From assembly GCA_018257865.1 (NCBI GenBank), contig JAEUBA010000019.1, forward strand, positions 186,001 to 250,000: DNA of 64,000 bases, written 5' to 3'. This stretch comes from Stereocaulon alpinum. Taxonomy: Eukaryota; Ascomycota; Lecanoromycetes; Lecanorales; Stereocaulaceae. The position numbers and the translations under genes are program-made. Below the pieces are notes generated by a model, which was not told the DNA's origin, did no database searches, and saw only the letters and a program-made list of their open reading frames with translations. Positions 22,630 to 34,880 of the stretch are shown here, in pieces. Within the stretch, counting starts at the first letter, position 1; every line of letters starts with the position of its first letter.

Positions 22630-24144
22630 AGCAACCTTTCCCACTACCTTCATCTCTTTCTATGTCTGTATCAGCACGGAGGAACGGGCAATCGTGCATA
22701 TGGCCTGGCGTTATGAGCGTGGCATCTATTAAGCTGTTTGGACTGCGTTCCTGGAAGACGTCCTATCTGCACATGTTCCCAAAACATTTCATCAAGGGCG
22801 GGGGCACAGAGATCAATTACAATGGCGACTGTTTGCCTCAATATGCACGTATGAGATCACAGACCCTGTGACCGATGCTTCATTGAAGCCACCTCTGGTG
22901 AGCTAAATGTGGGAGACAAGGATCTATCCACCATCGCGGTCCTTGCTAAAGGGAAAGGCCTAAGGGGGAAAGTCTATAGCGATCTCTAGGTATAGAGACA
23001 AGGCAGAAGCGGAGAGTGCTATGTAGAGCACTGTACTCAAAGTTCGCAGTGGCAGTATATTAATCGATTGGGCGGCATCGACCCAAAAGCATGGAACTCT
23101 CAGCTCTGCATTTGCCTGTCAACTCTGCCACTCCCTGTTTCTCGTCAAATACAAAACACAATACCAAGTCCGCACAGCCTCATTGCACAGGCTTTGCCGC
23201 ATGGAATCACTATGTGCACGGTTCTTAGCTCAGACATGCATTTGCATGAAGTCTTAGGTCGTCGGAGATCTGTCTAATATATGATTGTGAAGGCGACGGA
23301 GACAGCTTTTCAACCTGCAAATTCCTGACCTTCGCCGAAATCCAACTTTAACGACCTCCGTATCTCCCCGATGCAGCAGCAACGTGAGGCGAAAGACGCT
23401 CTCATGGCTGAGAACAGGCAGATCGCTCTCGTTCGGATCATAGCAATTAGAACGCCATCGGCACTCTTTACTCCTCTTACCACCTCTATAGGGCGCTTTG
23501 GCCCCTTCCTATCAATCTGTGCAATCTGTGTCACGGCGAAAGAAATGAAAGAGGACATGAGAGGAAGAAGATGATCATTTGAAAGGCCCAAATCGTATGG
23601 TCATGAAGATTAACCCAAGTTACAGTATCGGATACTATTAGTACCTAGATGTAATGCGCAGGAACTCAGGAGGACCTTCTCTGAGAAGGTGGAGCCCGGC
23701 CTGGTATCTAATGGGAGTGTGCTTTTATTATTGCGTGCGTAACTTGCGTCATCAGGGACTGATATACAATTCATGGGTACGTCGTTTTCGGATGCATTTA
23801 GTGCGGATTGGCTATTATAAAGAGGTTCTGAATGTTAAAGTACTGTCTCCAATGGACATCATCTCACTACCTTGCCAAACTCCAAGGAGCTCGACCTGTT
23901 GCGAGACCTTACCGAATCAGAGCTAGCATTTACACTAAGCGGTAGAACCTCGGAAGTGGTACCTTGCATGAATTAGCCTGCGCGCGAAATCTCGTGACGA
24001 AAACAACGCGCCAGAATATCAATTATTATCTTCCGCTTCACGTCTTTGTTCTACCAACCACTCTACCTGCCACCTCTCCAATCAAGCATTGTCTGCGTTA
24101 CTTACAGACTTCCATCATACTCTCCTTTCAATCATCGTTACGCA
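22630..24144. other. Intergenic stretch, nothing recognised
   Basis: About 1.5 kb upstream of the ribonucleotide reductase gene, with no supported gene. The part next to 24144 is rich in C/T tracts (for example ccactctacctgccacctctcc), as expected of a highly expressed fungal promoter and leader. Confidence 0.45.
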
Positions 24145-25589
24145 ATGGCAACCCAGATAACACCATCAAAGCAGGTATGACTCCATCGCCACGCCCCACC
24201 ATAGTGATATCCCTGTCGACTAAATGCTAACTTATTCAACCGCAGGCCTCGTCCGGCATCCAGAACCTCAAGATGGGTGACTCACCTGCTAAGAAGCTCA
24301 ACTTCGAGGCCGCCGACAAAGAGAACGTCCCAATCGAGTTTCCTGCACCAATCATGGACGACCTTGAGCTCGAGAAGCCCCTCGTTGAAGCATTCGATGC
24401 TAAGAAGCAAGAGAAGACAATAGTAGCACCGACGATCAAGCCAGAGGAAGCAGACGAGCCACTGCTGCAAGAGAACCCCCACCGCTTCGTCCTCTTCCCC
24501 ATCAAGTACCACGAGGTTCGTGATGTCCACACGCGGCACGCGTAAAGTGCTTCCCAAGTTTCTAGCTCACACTCTATGGCACTAGATATGGCAAATGTAC
24601 AAGAAAGCCGAAGCATCATTTTGGACTGCCGAAGAAATAGATCTCTCCAAAGACCTCAATGACTGGAACAACCGACTGAACGACGACGAGCGGTACTTCG
24701 TCTCCCACGTCCTTGCATTCTTCGCCGCCTCAGATGGCATCGTCAATGAGAACCTTGTCGAACGATTCAGCGGCGAAGTACAGATACCGGAAGCCCGCTG
24801 TTTCTACGGTTTCCAGATCATGATGGAAAACATCCACTCCGAGACGTACTCCCTTCTCATCGACACATACATCAAAGAGCAAAAACAACGTACATATCTA
24901 TTTGACGCCATAGATACCAGTAAGTCTTTACCTAGCCACTGACGCGAACACCCCCATGCTAACGCGTCCCAGTCCCCTGCATCCGCAAGAAAGCCGACTG
25001 GGCCCTCAAATGGATCGCAGACAAAAATTCCACCTTCGCCCAACGCCTCGTCGCCTTCGCCGCCGTAGAAGGCATCTTCTTCAGCGGCTCCTTCGCGTCC
25101 ATCTTCTGGCTCAAGAAACGCGGTCTCATGCCTGGCCTCACATTCTCCAACGAACTCATCTCCCGCGACGAAGGCATGCACACAGACTTCGCCTGTCTCC
25201 TCTTCTCCCACCTCAACAACCGCCCAAGCAAGCAAGCTGTCCAAGACGTCATCACCGAAGCCGTCACCATCGAGCAAGAATTCCTTACAGAAGCGCTTCC
25301 CTGCGCATTATTGGGCATGAACGCGACGCTGATGAAACAATACATCGAATTCGTTGCTGATCGCTTATTGCTCACGCTCGGCAACGAGAAATACTACAAA
25401 GCTACCAACCCATTCGACTTCATGGAGTCTATCTCACTGGCCGGCAAGACTAATTTCTTCGAGAAGCGCGTTGGTGATTACCAGAAAGCTGGTGTCATGG
25501 CTAGTACACAGAAAAAGGAGGCTGTTGAGGGCGAAGAAGTTAAGGAGAATGTTAATGGTGGGAACTTTGCTTTTGATGAAGACTTTTAA
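24145..25589 (+). CDS. RNR2: Ribonucleoside-diphosphate reductase small subunit
   Basis: This class Ia R2 subunit houses the di-iron centre and tyrosyl radical used to make deoxyribonucleotides. Exons are 24145-24174, 24246-24515, 24586-24919 and 24973-25589. They sum to 1251 nt, giving 416 aa. Iron ligands and the radical are intact: Asp119 in WTAEEIDLSKD, Glu181 and His184 in MMENIHSETY, radical Tyr188, then the Glu in AAVEGIFFSG and the Glu and His in SRDEGMHTDF. The C-terminus FAFDEDF is the tail that docks on the large subunit. The N-terminal 60 residues include KKLNFEAADKENVP, a fungal-type extension containing a KEN-like word. This could be a destruction signal, but that is not shown. 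Confidence 0.93.
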
Positions 25590-25769
25590 ACTTTTGGATA
25601 ATTCATGTACATGACCCGGTGTGCTTGTACATTACCATTATTTTCATTCCTGGCAGACGTGGAGGGAGCTTTGTCATATGCATGCATCAGCTTGCCGGCG
25701 TTTGGGTTATCGAGTGACGATTGGAAAGTTCGAGATAGTGCAGTATAGAATAACCACTGAATGAACAAC

Positions 25770-25774
25770 ACTAC
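25770..25774. repeat. Target-site duplication, left copy (ACTAC)
   Basis: ACTAC directly precedes the left LTR and is repeated at 31054-31058 directly after the right LTR. A 5-bp duplication is what a Copia integrase leaves. Confidence 0.75.
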
Positions 25775-26002
25775 CTTTAGAATATCAGTGATATGATTGG
25801 AGGCTTATTGGCCATTCAATGGGGTGGAACAATCTATTGCTATTGAAGTTGTTGCTGCTAGATAGAATTGCATGCAGAGATTTTATCTAGTGCGCGCATA
25901 GAGGCCTTGGCGAGCCCTAGCCCTAGTAGGCTAGCTAAGCGAGCCTGCTAAGCATTGCTAAGTAGGCCTCATCTACTATAGTTTTCACCACTTATTCTAA
26001 CG
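25775..26002 (-). repeat. Left LTR (3' LTR of the minus-strand element)
   Basis: This 228-bp sequence is repeated at 30826-31053. The ten differences between the two copies are all transitions. Termini are CTTTAGAATA and TATTCTAACG, an imperfect inverted repeat that resembles the common TGTTAGAATA...TATTCTAACA ends of Copia LTRs but lacks TG/CA. Confidence 0.9.
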
Positions 26003-29000
26003 CTCCTATTTAAAACCGGCGGTGGTGAGGTAGCCTACTATCTAAGCTCCCTACTAATCACGCTCGTAGCTAGTCCCAGCTTATCTCAGAAAGGGCGGAA
26101 TTCGTTAGGGGCGAGAGCCTTAGTTATACCGTTAGTAACTATATTAGTAGTATTATAATATTATAAGGTTAATTCGCTAGTCTTAGACACTATTTCGCGT
26201 ATAAAATAAAACTTATTACGTATATATTTAGTACGTTAGTAGTTAATTAGATTACTAGCTAATTTAATAGCAGCCTAGTTATCTCCTATTAGCTTAATAG
26301 GCTTTATATCCTTTTTATTATAGCTAATCCCTTATAGTAATTCGCTAAGGAAGAGAGATTCTTTAGCAGCGTTATATTCGGTAACGTATTCCGCTTCTAT
26401 AGTCGAATTAGTATAGAGAGTTTAAAGCTTACTAGACTAGCTAATTAGTCTATTCTATAGTTAAAAGATATAGCCTAACGTTATATAGAAAGTATCTCTA
26501 TCATCTAACTATAATACGTCTATCTAACCGAGTAATTTACCTTCTAGATTAACGCCTTTAGTAACGTCTTTAGGTCTATAGTATAGTCCAACTTCAGTAG
26601 TACCCGCTAGATATTTAATAATTTATTTTACTAAATTAAGGTACTCGCTGGTAGGGTTAATTAAGAAACGTCTACTTTTTCCAACTATAAAAGCTAAGTC
26701 TAGACGTATTATTATTAATAACTATTATAATTCTCCTACTAGGGCGCGATAGACTTCCGCCTTAGTACAGTCTACTATATATTTATTAGGTACTCTAACT
26801 AAGTCGTTGCCCTTATCTATCAGCGAGGTAACTAGGTAGTAGGATTCTATCTCTACCTAAGTAATAATACGCTTAGCGTATAAAGTCTAATTAATATAGA
26901 TAATACGGTTAGGGCGGTCTTAAATAATCGCTATTCCTAAATACTAGTTAACGTTACTAAGGTATTTTATTCTAAATCGTTAGTCCAAATTCTATTTAAA
27001 TTCGGCGATCACAGCCTTATTAGGTCCGTATATAAGGATATCGTTAATATAAAATATAACTATTATACTATTTTCGCTAGTAAATATAGAGTAGTCTTTA
27101 ACTAGCCTAGTATAGCCTAGGGACTCTATAAAATAGCGGACGGTTTTATACTATTCGCGAGGAGACTACTTAAGGCTATATAGGGCGCGCCGTAATTAGT
27201 AGGCGTCTATAGGATTACTGTTAGTAAAGCCGTAAGGCTACTTAACCTATACTTCCTCCATTAGTAAAGATTTAAGGAAGGCAGTAATAATATTAGACTA
27301 CTCTATTTTATAGTCGTATTTAGCGTATAGTGCTATAAGAATTCGCACTGCGGTGCCTTTAACTATACTTAAATAAGTCTTATTATAGTTAAGACCTTTA
27401 ATCTGCCTAAATCCCTTAACCACCTAGCGAGCTTTATACTAAGCGATCTCTCTATTAGGATCTAGCTTATAAGTAAGGACCTAATATCTAAGTAAGGCCT
27501 TCTATCCCTTAGGAACGGGAGCTAGTATATCCTAAGTTACTATCTTTTCTAATAAGGTTAGCTTATCTTAGAAAGCTACTATCTATTTTTCTTTATCAGG
27601 GCTACTCAGGGCCTTATAAATATTAGCAGGTATAAGAGGTATAGGGTTAGCTTTAGCCTTATAAGATCTAGTAGTAATTCTCGCTACGAAACCTCTCCTA
27701 TATAGTTACCTATAATCAGGCCTCGCTTATACGCGTGTTCGTATAGTACGAATATTTAGATTAGTATTTACTTCCGGCTGTTGCGGAGTTATAGCAGCCT
27801 AGGGATCTTCAGTCTCCTTAGGAGTCTACTCTAGCGCTGGTATCTGCGTAGGAGTCTCGAATACGTCGTCGTTAGACGAGTTATTATTATTAGACGAGGA
27901 GTTAGATTTATTTAAATCGATATTCGTAACGTTAGGATTATTCGAATCGTTTTCGTCCGAATTATTTATATTCGAATTACTTGTTAGATCGACGTCCGTA
28001 ATAGCGGTTACGTTAGTAGCTTATTCGCCTTACTTAATTAGGTTAGTAGTTATAGTTAGCGACTTCTATTACTCTATAGTTAGCAACTTTTATCGCTTTA
28101 TTAACGAGTTAATAGTAAAGAATTCCTAGGAGTCGTTTTTATTAAAAGACTTTTCTTCGCCTACCCCTATAGCTTTACTATTAATATAGGAGTCTAGCTC
28201 CTATCTTACCTAAGAGAATTTAAACGTGCGTTTCCTTTATATATCTTAAAAGCGGTATTAATTATTATAGAAACTATAGCTAAGAAATTTAGCCTTAGTA
28301 GCCCTATTATCTAACTTCTTCTTTATTAGATTAGTATTATAGACGTAGGTAATACAGCTAAACAGTCTAAAGTTACTAACGTTAGCCTTCTTACCTATCT
28401 AAGCTTTATAGGGAGTAGTAGACGGGTCTACTAATAACGGCGACCTATTCTTAGTATAGATAATATAATTAATTACCTCGCCCTAGTAGGATTAGCTAAA
28501 GCCGGCGTCTCGCAGTACTATACGAACTCTACTAAATAAAGTTCGAAAAGTTCGCTCTATAATTACGTTCTAATTTAGCGTATATAGCTCCGCTAGCTCC
28601 TATTTAATTCTAAAGCTCTTTAGAATAGCTTATACTTCCTTAGAGGCGTAGATTAGTTTATTATCGCTAGTAAAGCGACTTACTAGTTATCCTTAGGTCT
28701 TTATTAACGTTAGGTGATCGCGTAGTATTATTAAGAGATTAGTCTTAAATTTTATTATATAAATCCAGACTATATCAGTAGCCTTATATATAAAGGAGGC
28801 GTAATAGCGGTATCCGCCCTTAGTAAGCTTAATCTAACTACCGCTAGTAATATCTAAGGAGATCTTTACTCCTAGCACTAATTCCCGTTTTATTAGGTCT
28901 TATCGATAAGGAATTCTACTATAAATTTTAGTTATCTTCGTAATTACGTAGTCTTCGTAATATTTATATAGTAGTACTACTTTTTACAGCTTATCCGCTA

Positions 29001-30813
29001 TCTTAGTATTAATTCCTAAGGTAATATAAGTAAGCTTCTTAACGTCTTATATACCTAGGTAACCTAGACGGCGGTGCTATTTATCCTAAGATATATAATT
29101 AGCGAGAGGTTTCTTTAAAGATTATAATATATACAGTATCTTAGTATATTAAAGATTAAGTAAGTAACTATTACCTACTTAACTTCCGGTAAGGACTAAG
29201 TCACCCTTATTATTAATAATATCGAATCGATCGTCTTTAATAACAGTATAGTAGCCCTTATCTTCTAGGTAAGCTACTAAGAGCAAATTATAATATATTA
29301 TAGGCACGTAGTAGACGCTAGAGATCTTAATTATCGAAAGTTTTCCGTTTACTACTATTAGGTAGTATATAATTCTAATTCCTAGGACTCTTAGTAAGTT
29401 ACCGTCGATTCCTAACAGGGTTTTATTAACTTTCTGGTAGGTCTAGAATTTAGAAAGATCCTATATAGTATAGACGTTAGAGGCGGTATTAATATAGACC
29501 GCTTCCTCCTTCGGATCGGAAGGAATAGACGTATTAATCCTTTAAGAGTTAGTTAGCTTATTACGTAAGGATTTTCTAGTAATACTAGGCCTAATATATT
29601 CGTTAGATTCGCTAGCTTTCTTATTTTAAGCTTCTATAGATAAATTCGCCGCAGGCGGGGCTAGAGGCGCTATTAATACCTTCGTAGCGGAGGCCTTCTT
29701 TTTATTAGCCTTAATCTAGTCTATAATTTCTTTATTTAGGATCTAGTTAATAGGTGCTAATTATAGATTAGTATACCAGCAATTATCTTTACAGTATAAC
29801 TTTCCGTAGTAAGGGTAGGCTTTCTTATTATCCTTCTTATCCTTTTTATTAGTAGGAGGATTCCTACTATAAGGTAGTTAGCTACCGGTAGGGCTTCTAG
29901 GAGACCTTTTTACCTTTTCCTACTTACTAAATTTAGCTACTAACGCCTTATTAGTTTTACTATTATTAAGTCGGACTTATTTCTCTAATAGGGCTGCTAC
30001 TATAGTATTAATATTAAGTATACTTCCTAAAGTCTTATATTATTATACTAGGTTAAAAACGTATAGTATAAGCGATTCTTCTAAACTATTACGGAATAGC
30101 GCTACTAGTAGTACTAGTAGGATAGGCGTATTTAGTAAGCTTAGTTTATCCTCGTAATTCTTAAATTCCGCAGCATAATCCTAAATAGTTTTAAATAAGG
30201 TTAATTTAAGATGAGTAAGTACTCCTATTATTATATTAATTAACGTAATTAAAGATACGCTATATACTTATATTAGCTTTTCCTAAGTAACGGAGACTAG
30301 TTCTATCTTCTTAATATAGCTTCTTAGTATAGCTCTATAGCGTAGTATAAGTACTCCTATAGTAGAGGAGTTCTTTTCTTTCTATTCTTCTAATACTATC
30401 TTATACTTCTTAATTTATTCGTATATATACTCTGGAAGTTTATCTTTAGATATAGATAATTAGGATTCGGGAGGTATTAGTAATATAAGTAGTATAGGTC
30501 TTTTCTTCTTTCCTATTACTACTTCCTATATCTTTTAGACTCTAAATATTACTTCTATTTCCTATTTAAAATACGGCTAATCTTTAACGCCTTTTAGCAG
30601 CGACTTATTAGTCGGTCTGAGCTCGTCTATCTTAATAATATTAGGCTTTTAGTATCTGCTAGTGTTAGGTTCTTCTTTAGTTGCGTATGGTGTTAAATTC
30701 CTTCTTCGAAATCCTATTATTGAATTCCTTCTTCGAAATTTTCAACTCCCTAGTCGATAGGTAGGTAGTATTCGTCCTAGGCAGCAATTTAACGCTAACG
30801 GGTTGCAGAACCC

Positions 30814-30825
30814 AGGCTCATAACC
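30814..30825 (-). other. Primer-binding site matching initiator tRNA-Met anticodon arm
   Basis: On the plus strand the bases GGCTCATAACCC abut the right LTR. This equals the anticodon-arm sequence around CAU of eukaryotic initiator tRNA-Met. Copia elements are known to prime from an internal half-tRNA fragment, so this fits a minus-strand element with its 5' LTR on the right. Confidence 0.65.
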
Positions 30826-31053
30826 CTTTAGAATATCAGTGATATGATTAGAGGCTTATTAGCTATTCAATAGGGTGGAATAATCTATTGCTATTGAAGT
30901 TGTTGCTGCTAGATAGAATTGCATGCAGAGATTTTATCTAGTGCGCGCATGGAGGCCTTGGCGAGCCCTAGCCCTAGTAGGCTAGCTAAGCGAGCCTGCC
31001 AAGCATTGCCAAGTAGGCCTCATCCACCATAGTTTTCACCACTTATTCTAACG
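30826..31053 (-). repeat. Right LTR (5' LTR of the minus-strand element)
   Basis: The 228-bp partner of 25775-26002. It is followed by the second ACTAC copy at 31054-31058. Confidence 0.9.
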
Positions 31054-32645
31054 ACTACTGTATGACTCGTTTGCCCGTCTTCATATCCAAGCGATCGCTT
31101 TCCTTACGAACAACCAGTAGCATTAAGCTACCAACAACTATTCTCGCACTTCAGCTCTCGCATCGAAGGCCCTAAACAGCACCCAATCACGATCAACAAC
31201 CTTTTTGAAGAAGATACACGAAGAACACCCATCCCTCCCTACCTACAGCTTATCATGCACACCGCCTGCCCAATCATCCACGCAGTAACGATACCGTTCT
31301 CCCAAGGCCAGCCCCCTCCCCCCCATTCCCGGAGCCAGTCCCCGTACCCTCATGCAGCCGCATACATAACGCTACACACCATAAACATCAACATCGAAAC
31401 ACAAAGCGAAGATTCCAGCGCCGCACCCGCAGATTTGAAAAGGTAGCAGAGAGCGAAAAGCGAAAAGTGGTGTTGATGTCGTTAATGCTGAGTGTTGCTA
31501 CTTGTATTTCGGCTTGTAAAGGTGCTGAGAAGTTTGCAGATCGGGGCTTGTTAGTGTGAGAGTGGGACTACTGAGGGGGAGATTGGAAGGAGTATCGTTA
31601 TTCACCCCGATAAGATTGAAGACGGCGTTCCAGATGTTGACATCCGGTGCGCAAGTTGTTCCTTCCTAAGATTGGGTTTGACTGCCTCAAGCTCGCGCTT
31701 AGAATAGAGCTCTGAGATGATAATACCGGCGGCGTTGGCTGAGGCCTGGACAATCCTTCCGTTTTTAGAAACCGACAATATATCCCTCAGCCCTACGGGG
31801 CTGATCGGCTGGGCAGGTTGATCGGCTGGGGGGTTACCCCTTCTAGTGGCGAGCAAAATGCCAAGCCAAGCACATGACGCACGCTTTTAAGCCATTACGC
31901 CCCACCATCACTTCTGATGCTGCAGGTGCGTTTTGCTAGAGGGAACACAGATAGTATGGTATAAGTCCCCCTACCCCTGCGAAGTCCTTATCACATTGAT
32001 ATGTTGTAGGAGAGGCAGTTCCATACGTGTTTTATCTACAGGACTATAGCTATCGGCAACGGTGCTGTTTCACTATGTCTGACATCAGAACCCACGAGAT
32101 CAACCCACATGGCAAAAAATTGTTAAAGGAACTTGAAGAAGAGCTTGCTCATACCAAATTGCGAGAACAAGACACTTATGGAAATCGAGAATATGAGCGG
32201 ACTGCGAGTCTAGAAGCAAAGGTTATGCCGCTACTAGTGAACCTAGGACTAGCTGTATGTGACGATGCCACGGCTTGTCCTCAGTTACTTATTATTAGCA
32301 GCATCTAGGATATACTGTATGGCAGATATCGAAATCTATACCTATCCGAAACACGACCGGTCCAGCGTATCTAATTCCGATTCGTATATCAGGAAACCCA
32401 TGCCTTGATCCTGGAGGTCCACAGCAGCCTGGGTTGTACATATGTTACACAGTCAAAACGCACCTTACCCCAGAATTGGACTGTATCTTTGTTGGTGAGC
32501 TTCCGAGAAAGATTTGATGGGCACACATAGCATTTTGTCCCTAGGAAAGAGGTGCCAGGGCAACGAGCTGCTTAGGGGAGAAAAGAAGGATTATTGGTCA
32601 CTTATAGTAGAGAGGGTCAATGAATGCGAAGACTTTGCTGTCTAG
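31054..32645. other. Accessory DNA without a confident gene
   Basis: Begins with the right target-site copy. Contains short ORFs such as one starting at 31255 (Pro/His-rich) and one at 32075-32308 (MSDIRTHEINPHGKKLL, helical and charged, 77 codons). Neither has a recognised family or a clear gene structure; the second might be a gene fragment. Confidence 0.35.
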
Positions 32646-32872
32646 CTACAAGTTAGAGAGTCGATTGGGCAAGCCAGCTCCTACATATGTTACGCATATG
32701 GTAAGTATATACCTCAGCCATAATACTACAAGTCAGAAAGTGGATTAGGTAAGCTTAGAGTACAGTAATTAGACCACTTATTAAATTTAAGTTATAACAG
32801 CTGGGGTACATACTCAGTATATACGTAACATATGTAAGAGCTGGCTTGCCCAATCGACTTTCTGACTTGTAG
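32646..32872. repeat. Inverted repeat with 49-bp arms plus a partial third copy
   Basis: The left arm 32646-32694 and right arm 32824-32872 are reverse complements at about 46 of 49 positions; the core word is TCGATTGGGCAAGCCAGCTC. A partial direct copy of the arm start lies at 32726-32760 (CTACAAGTCAGAAAGT). Short sequences outside the arms (GTATATACCT-type) are also repeated. This looks like a MITE or nested pair of transposon ends. No transposase is present. Confidence 0.7.
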
Positions 32873-34880
32873 TATGATAGTTGAGGTATACGTTAGGTAT
32901 ATACTGAGCTGAAGCGATACTCAGCATATGCATGCTGCTCGTCTAGGGTAGAATATTTTTTTTCTACCCCAGCGGAACTTTTTCCTACCGCTGCCGAGCT
33001 GTAACCCCATATTCTGTGTACCCCGGTGGTTTTTTTGCGTACTCCGCAATTTCTTGCGTATTCTTTGTGGTTTGCGTACTCTGTATACACTGCATACCGT
33101 ATTCGATTTTCGCGCGTTCCACCAACCTTTTGCGCATTACGCACTGAGCATCGATGTTGGGTCATTTTGAGCTGTTGCTTTTTCGATTGAAGGGGAATCA
33201 GAGATGGAAACTGGGATTTTCGGGGGAAGTGGAGCAGACAATACGTCGAAGTTGAGGATCTTTGAAATAGTGATGGTTGTGTGTAGTGTTGGTTTTCTGA
33301 TAGATAGGCTAGATAAAACTGCGCGGATCTAGAGTTGATGGGAGATTAGGTGAGATGCCATTGTAGCCAATTTCAAATTGGTGGGAGAGGAATTTGTTGG
33401 CTGTGACCGAGTAGACAGATATTTGTTCCTTCGTTCTGGATCAGAGTCGATTCAAGATACGATGAAGTCCAATCATTTTCAGAGAATCAAATTCGTTAGA
33501 ATTGCAGCAGGAGCCTCGAATAACATCACGAGGACATAGCTAGAACAAGGCAAATAGCAAGTGATCGAGAAAACAAGTGTAAAGCCATGCTATCATTCGA
33601 GCTGGACCTTCGCACATACCCCTGAGAATATGGACAATGAAGTCAGAGATCAACCCACATACAAAGGCTATGAGATATCTAGCACATTCCTGCGTGGTTT
33701 ACCTCTGGACGCGACTTCTCTGAGGGACGTCTTCGTATCGTTCGTTGTGGAAAATGCGTCCTTACTAGGTTCGCTCTTGTTGACTCCTGTTGCTTCAAAG
33801 CCTCCTCTCCCAACCCCATTCGCATCGATAACATGAAGGGGAGGCGGTGTGAAGCACGCATAACGCAATGCTACTGTATCACTCGCTTCTGCACCAGTCC
33901 CAATCCCACCCCTTACAATCCCAGGTTCGATGGTCTTCGACGCGAAGGTTCCATGGCGCGAACCTCCCACAACGGAAGAAACTAATCAGAATGCATTACA
34001 CTTCGAGTGTCCTTCAAAACATGCCTTGACGTGTAAGCATGGTAACATCCGCCCAGCACAAACACCTAGCTCCTCTTCAGAAATCTGGCTATGATACTAA
34101 ACTTAAGTCCCTGCAAACGAAGTATTCAAGATAGCCGACGCCATCAAAGGCTCCATTATATCCTGGCGCGCTGGTCATTTCAGCTACGATAGTGCGAAGC
34201 CTTATGGCACGGTTTTCATGTCTGATGTGGGGCTCTCGATGCAGCAGACGGAGAGTCTGGCAGATTGGACGATTGAAGGAAGACGGCTAGCGTTCTCAAA
34301 ATCCCCGTACACCAGAGTTTTAGGTTGACATTCATTCGCCTGCTAATGGCTGTGGGTGATATGGCTACATTTTGGCGTTTTGGGAATCTGTGGCCTAGGG
34401 CATGCGTACTAAACACTGTCACAGATTCCTGTTTGTTTTATGATAAGGTTCTCGGTGGCGGTCCTGGCCCAATAGTCAGGCTCACAGACGATATTAGTAG
34501 TAGCGTGAAGCATGCTCTTGCACGGACAGGTTAGGAGCATCGAGAACATTGCGTCCTGGGATTTTATGTGCCATAGGGATCATTCGCAGAGTTTGATTTT
34601 TATTCTGTGGGGTCAGCGTTATGACAGGTGATGGGTTTGTGGCATGTAGTCTTATGGAATGGGATATATGATACATGGTTTGATCCGAAAAGGACAATCG
34701 ATCACATCAGTGCTTTGTCAGACTGTATGTAAAGAAAGATGCGCTTTTGCATGAATGATAATGTATTTGAAGTCTTCGACTCTATGCACCAAAACACCAA
34801 TACCGAGAGGCCGTGAAGAAGACAACGTTGTGATGGCTTCGTAACTGGCCCAGAACAATGCGTGGGTCGTAGCTCCTTGT
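32873..34880. other. Accessory DNA, possible gene remnants
   Basis: No intact gene. Around 33860-34320 the plus strand has stretches with coding-like composition (for example SMVFDAKVPWREPPTTEET and GSIISWRAGHFSYDS) separated by stops and frame changes. I cannot name the parent family. Confidence 0.3.

Larger units (their letters stand above)
25775..31053 (-). mobile_element. Ty1/Copia LTR retrotransposon, RIP-degraded
   Basis: This 5.3-kb element has two 228-bp LTRs and a perfect 5-bp target duplication. The coding strand is minus. The reverse transcriptase active site is legible near 27025-27065 as FYINDILIYG (the YVDD box with V and D changed), followed by a WYLG-like segment with TAG stops where CAG (Gln) is expected. 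A zinc-knuckle-like segment with Cys residues lies near 29770-29830, which places gag to the right and RNase H to the left, the Copia order gag-integrase-RT-RNase H. The interior is strongly AT-rich, full of TA dinucleotides and stop codons, unlike the flanking genes. This is the expected result of repeat-induced point mutation. No frame is translatable, so the element is non-autonomous. Confidence 0.9.

Noticed and set aside
24804..25384. Long minus-strand ORFs (157 and 141 codons)
   Set aside because: Fully antisense to RNR2 exons 3-4; Glu/Asp- or Ser/Arg-rich shadows of the GC-biased coding strand.
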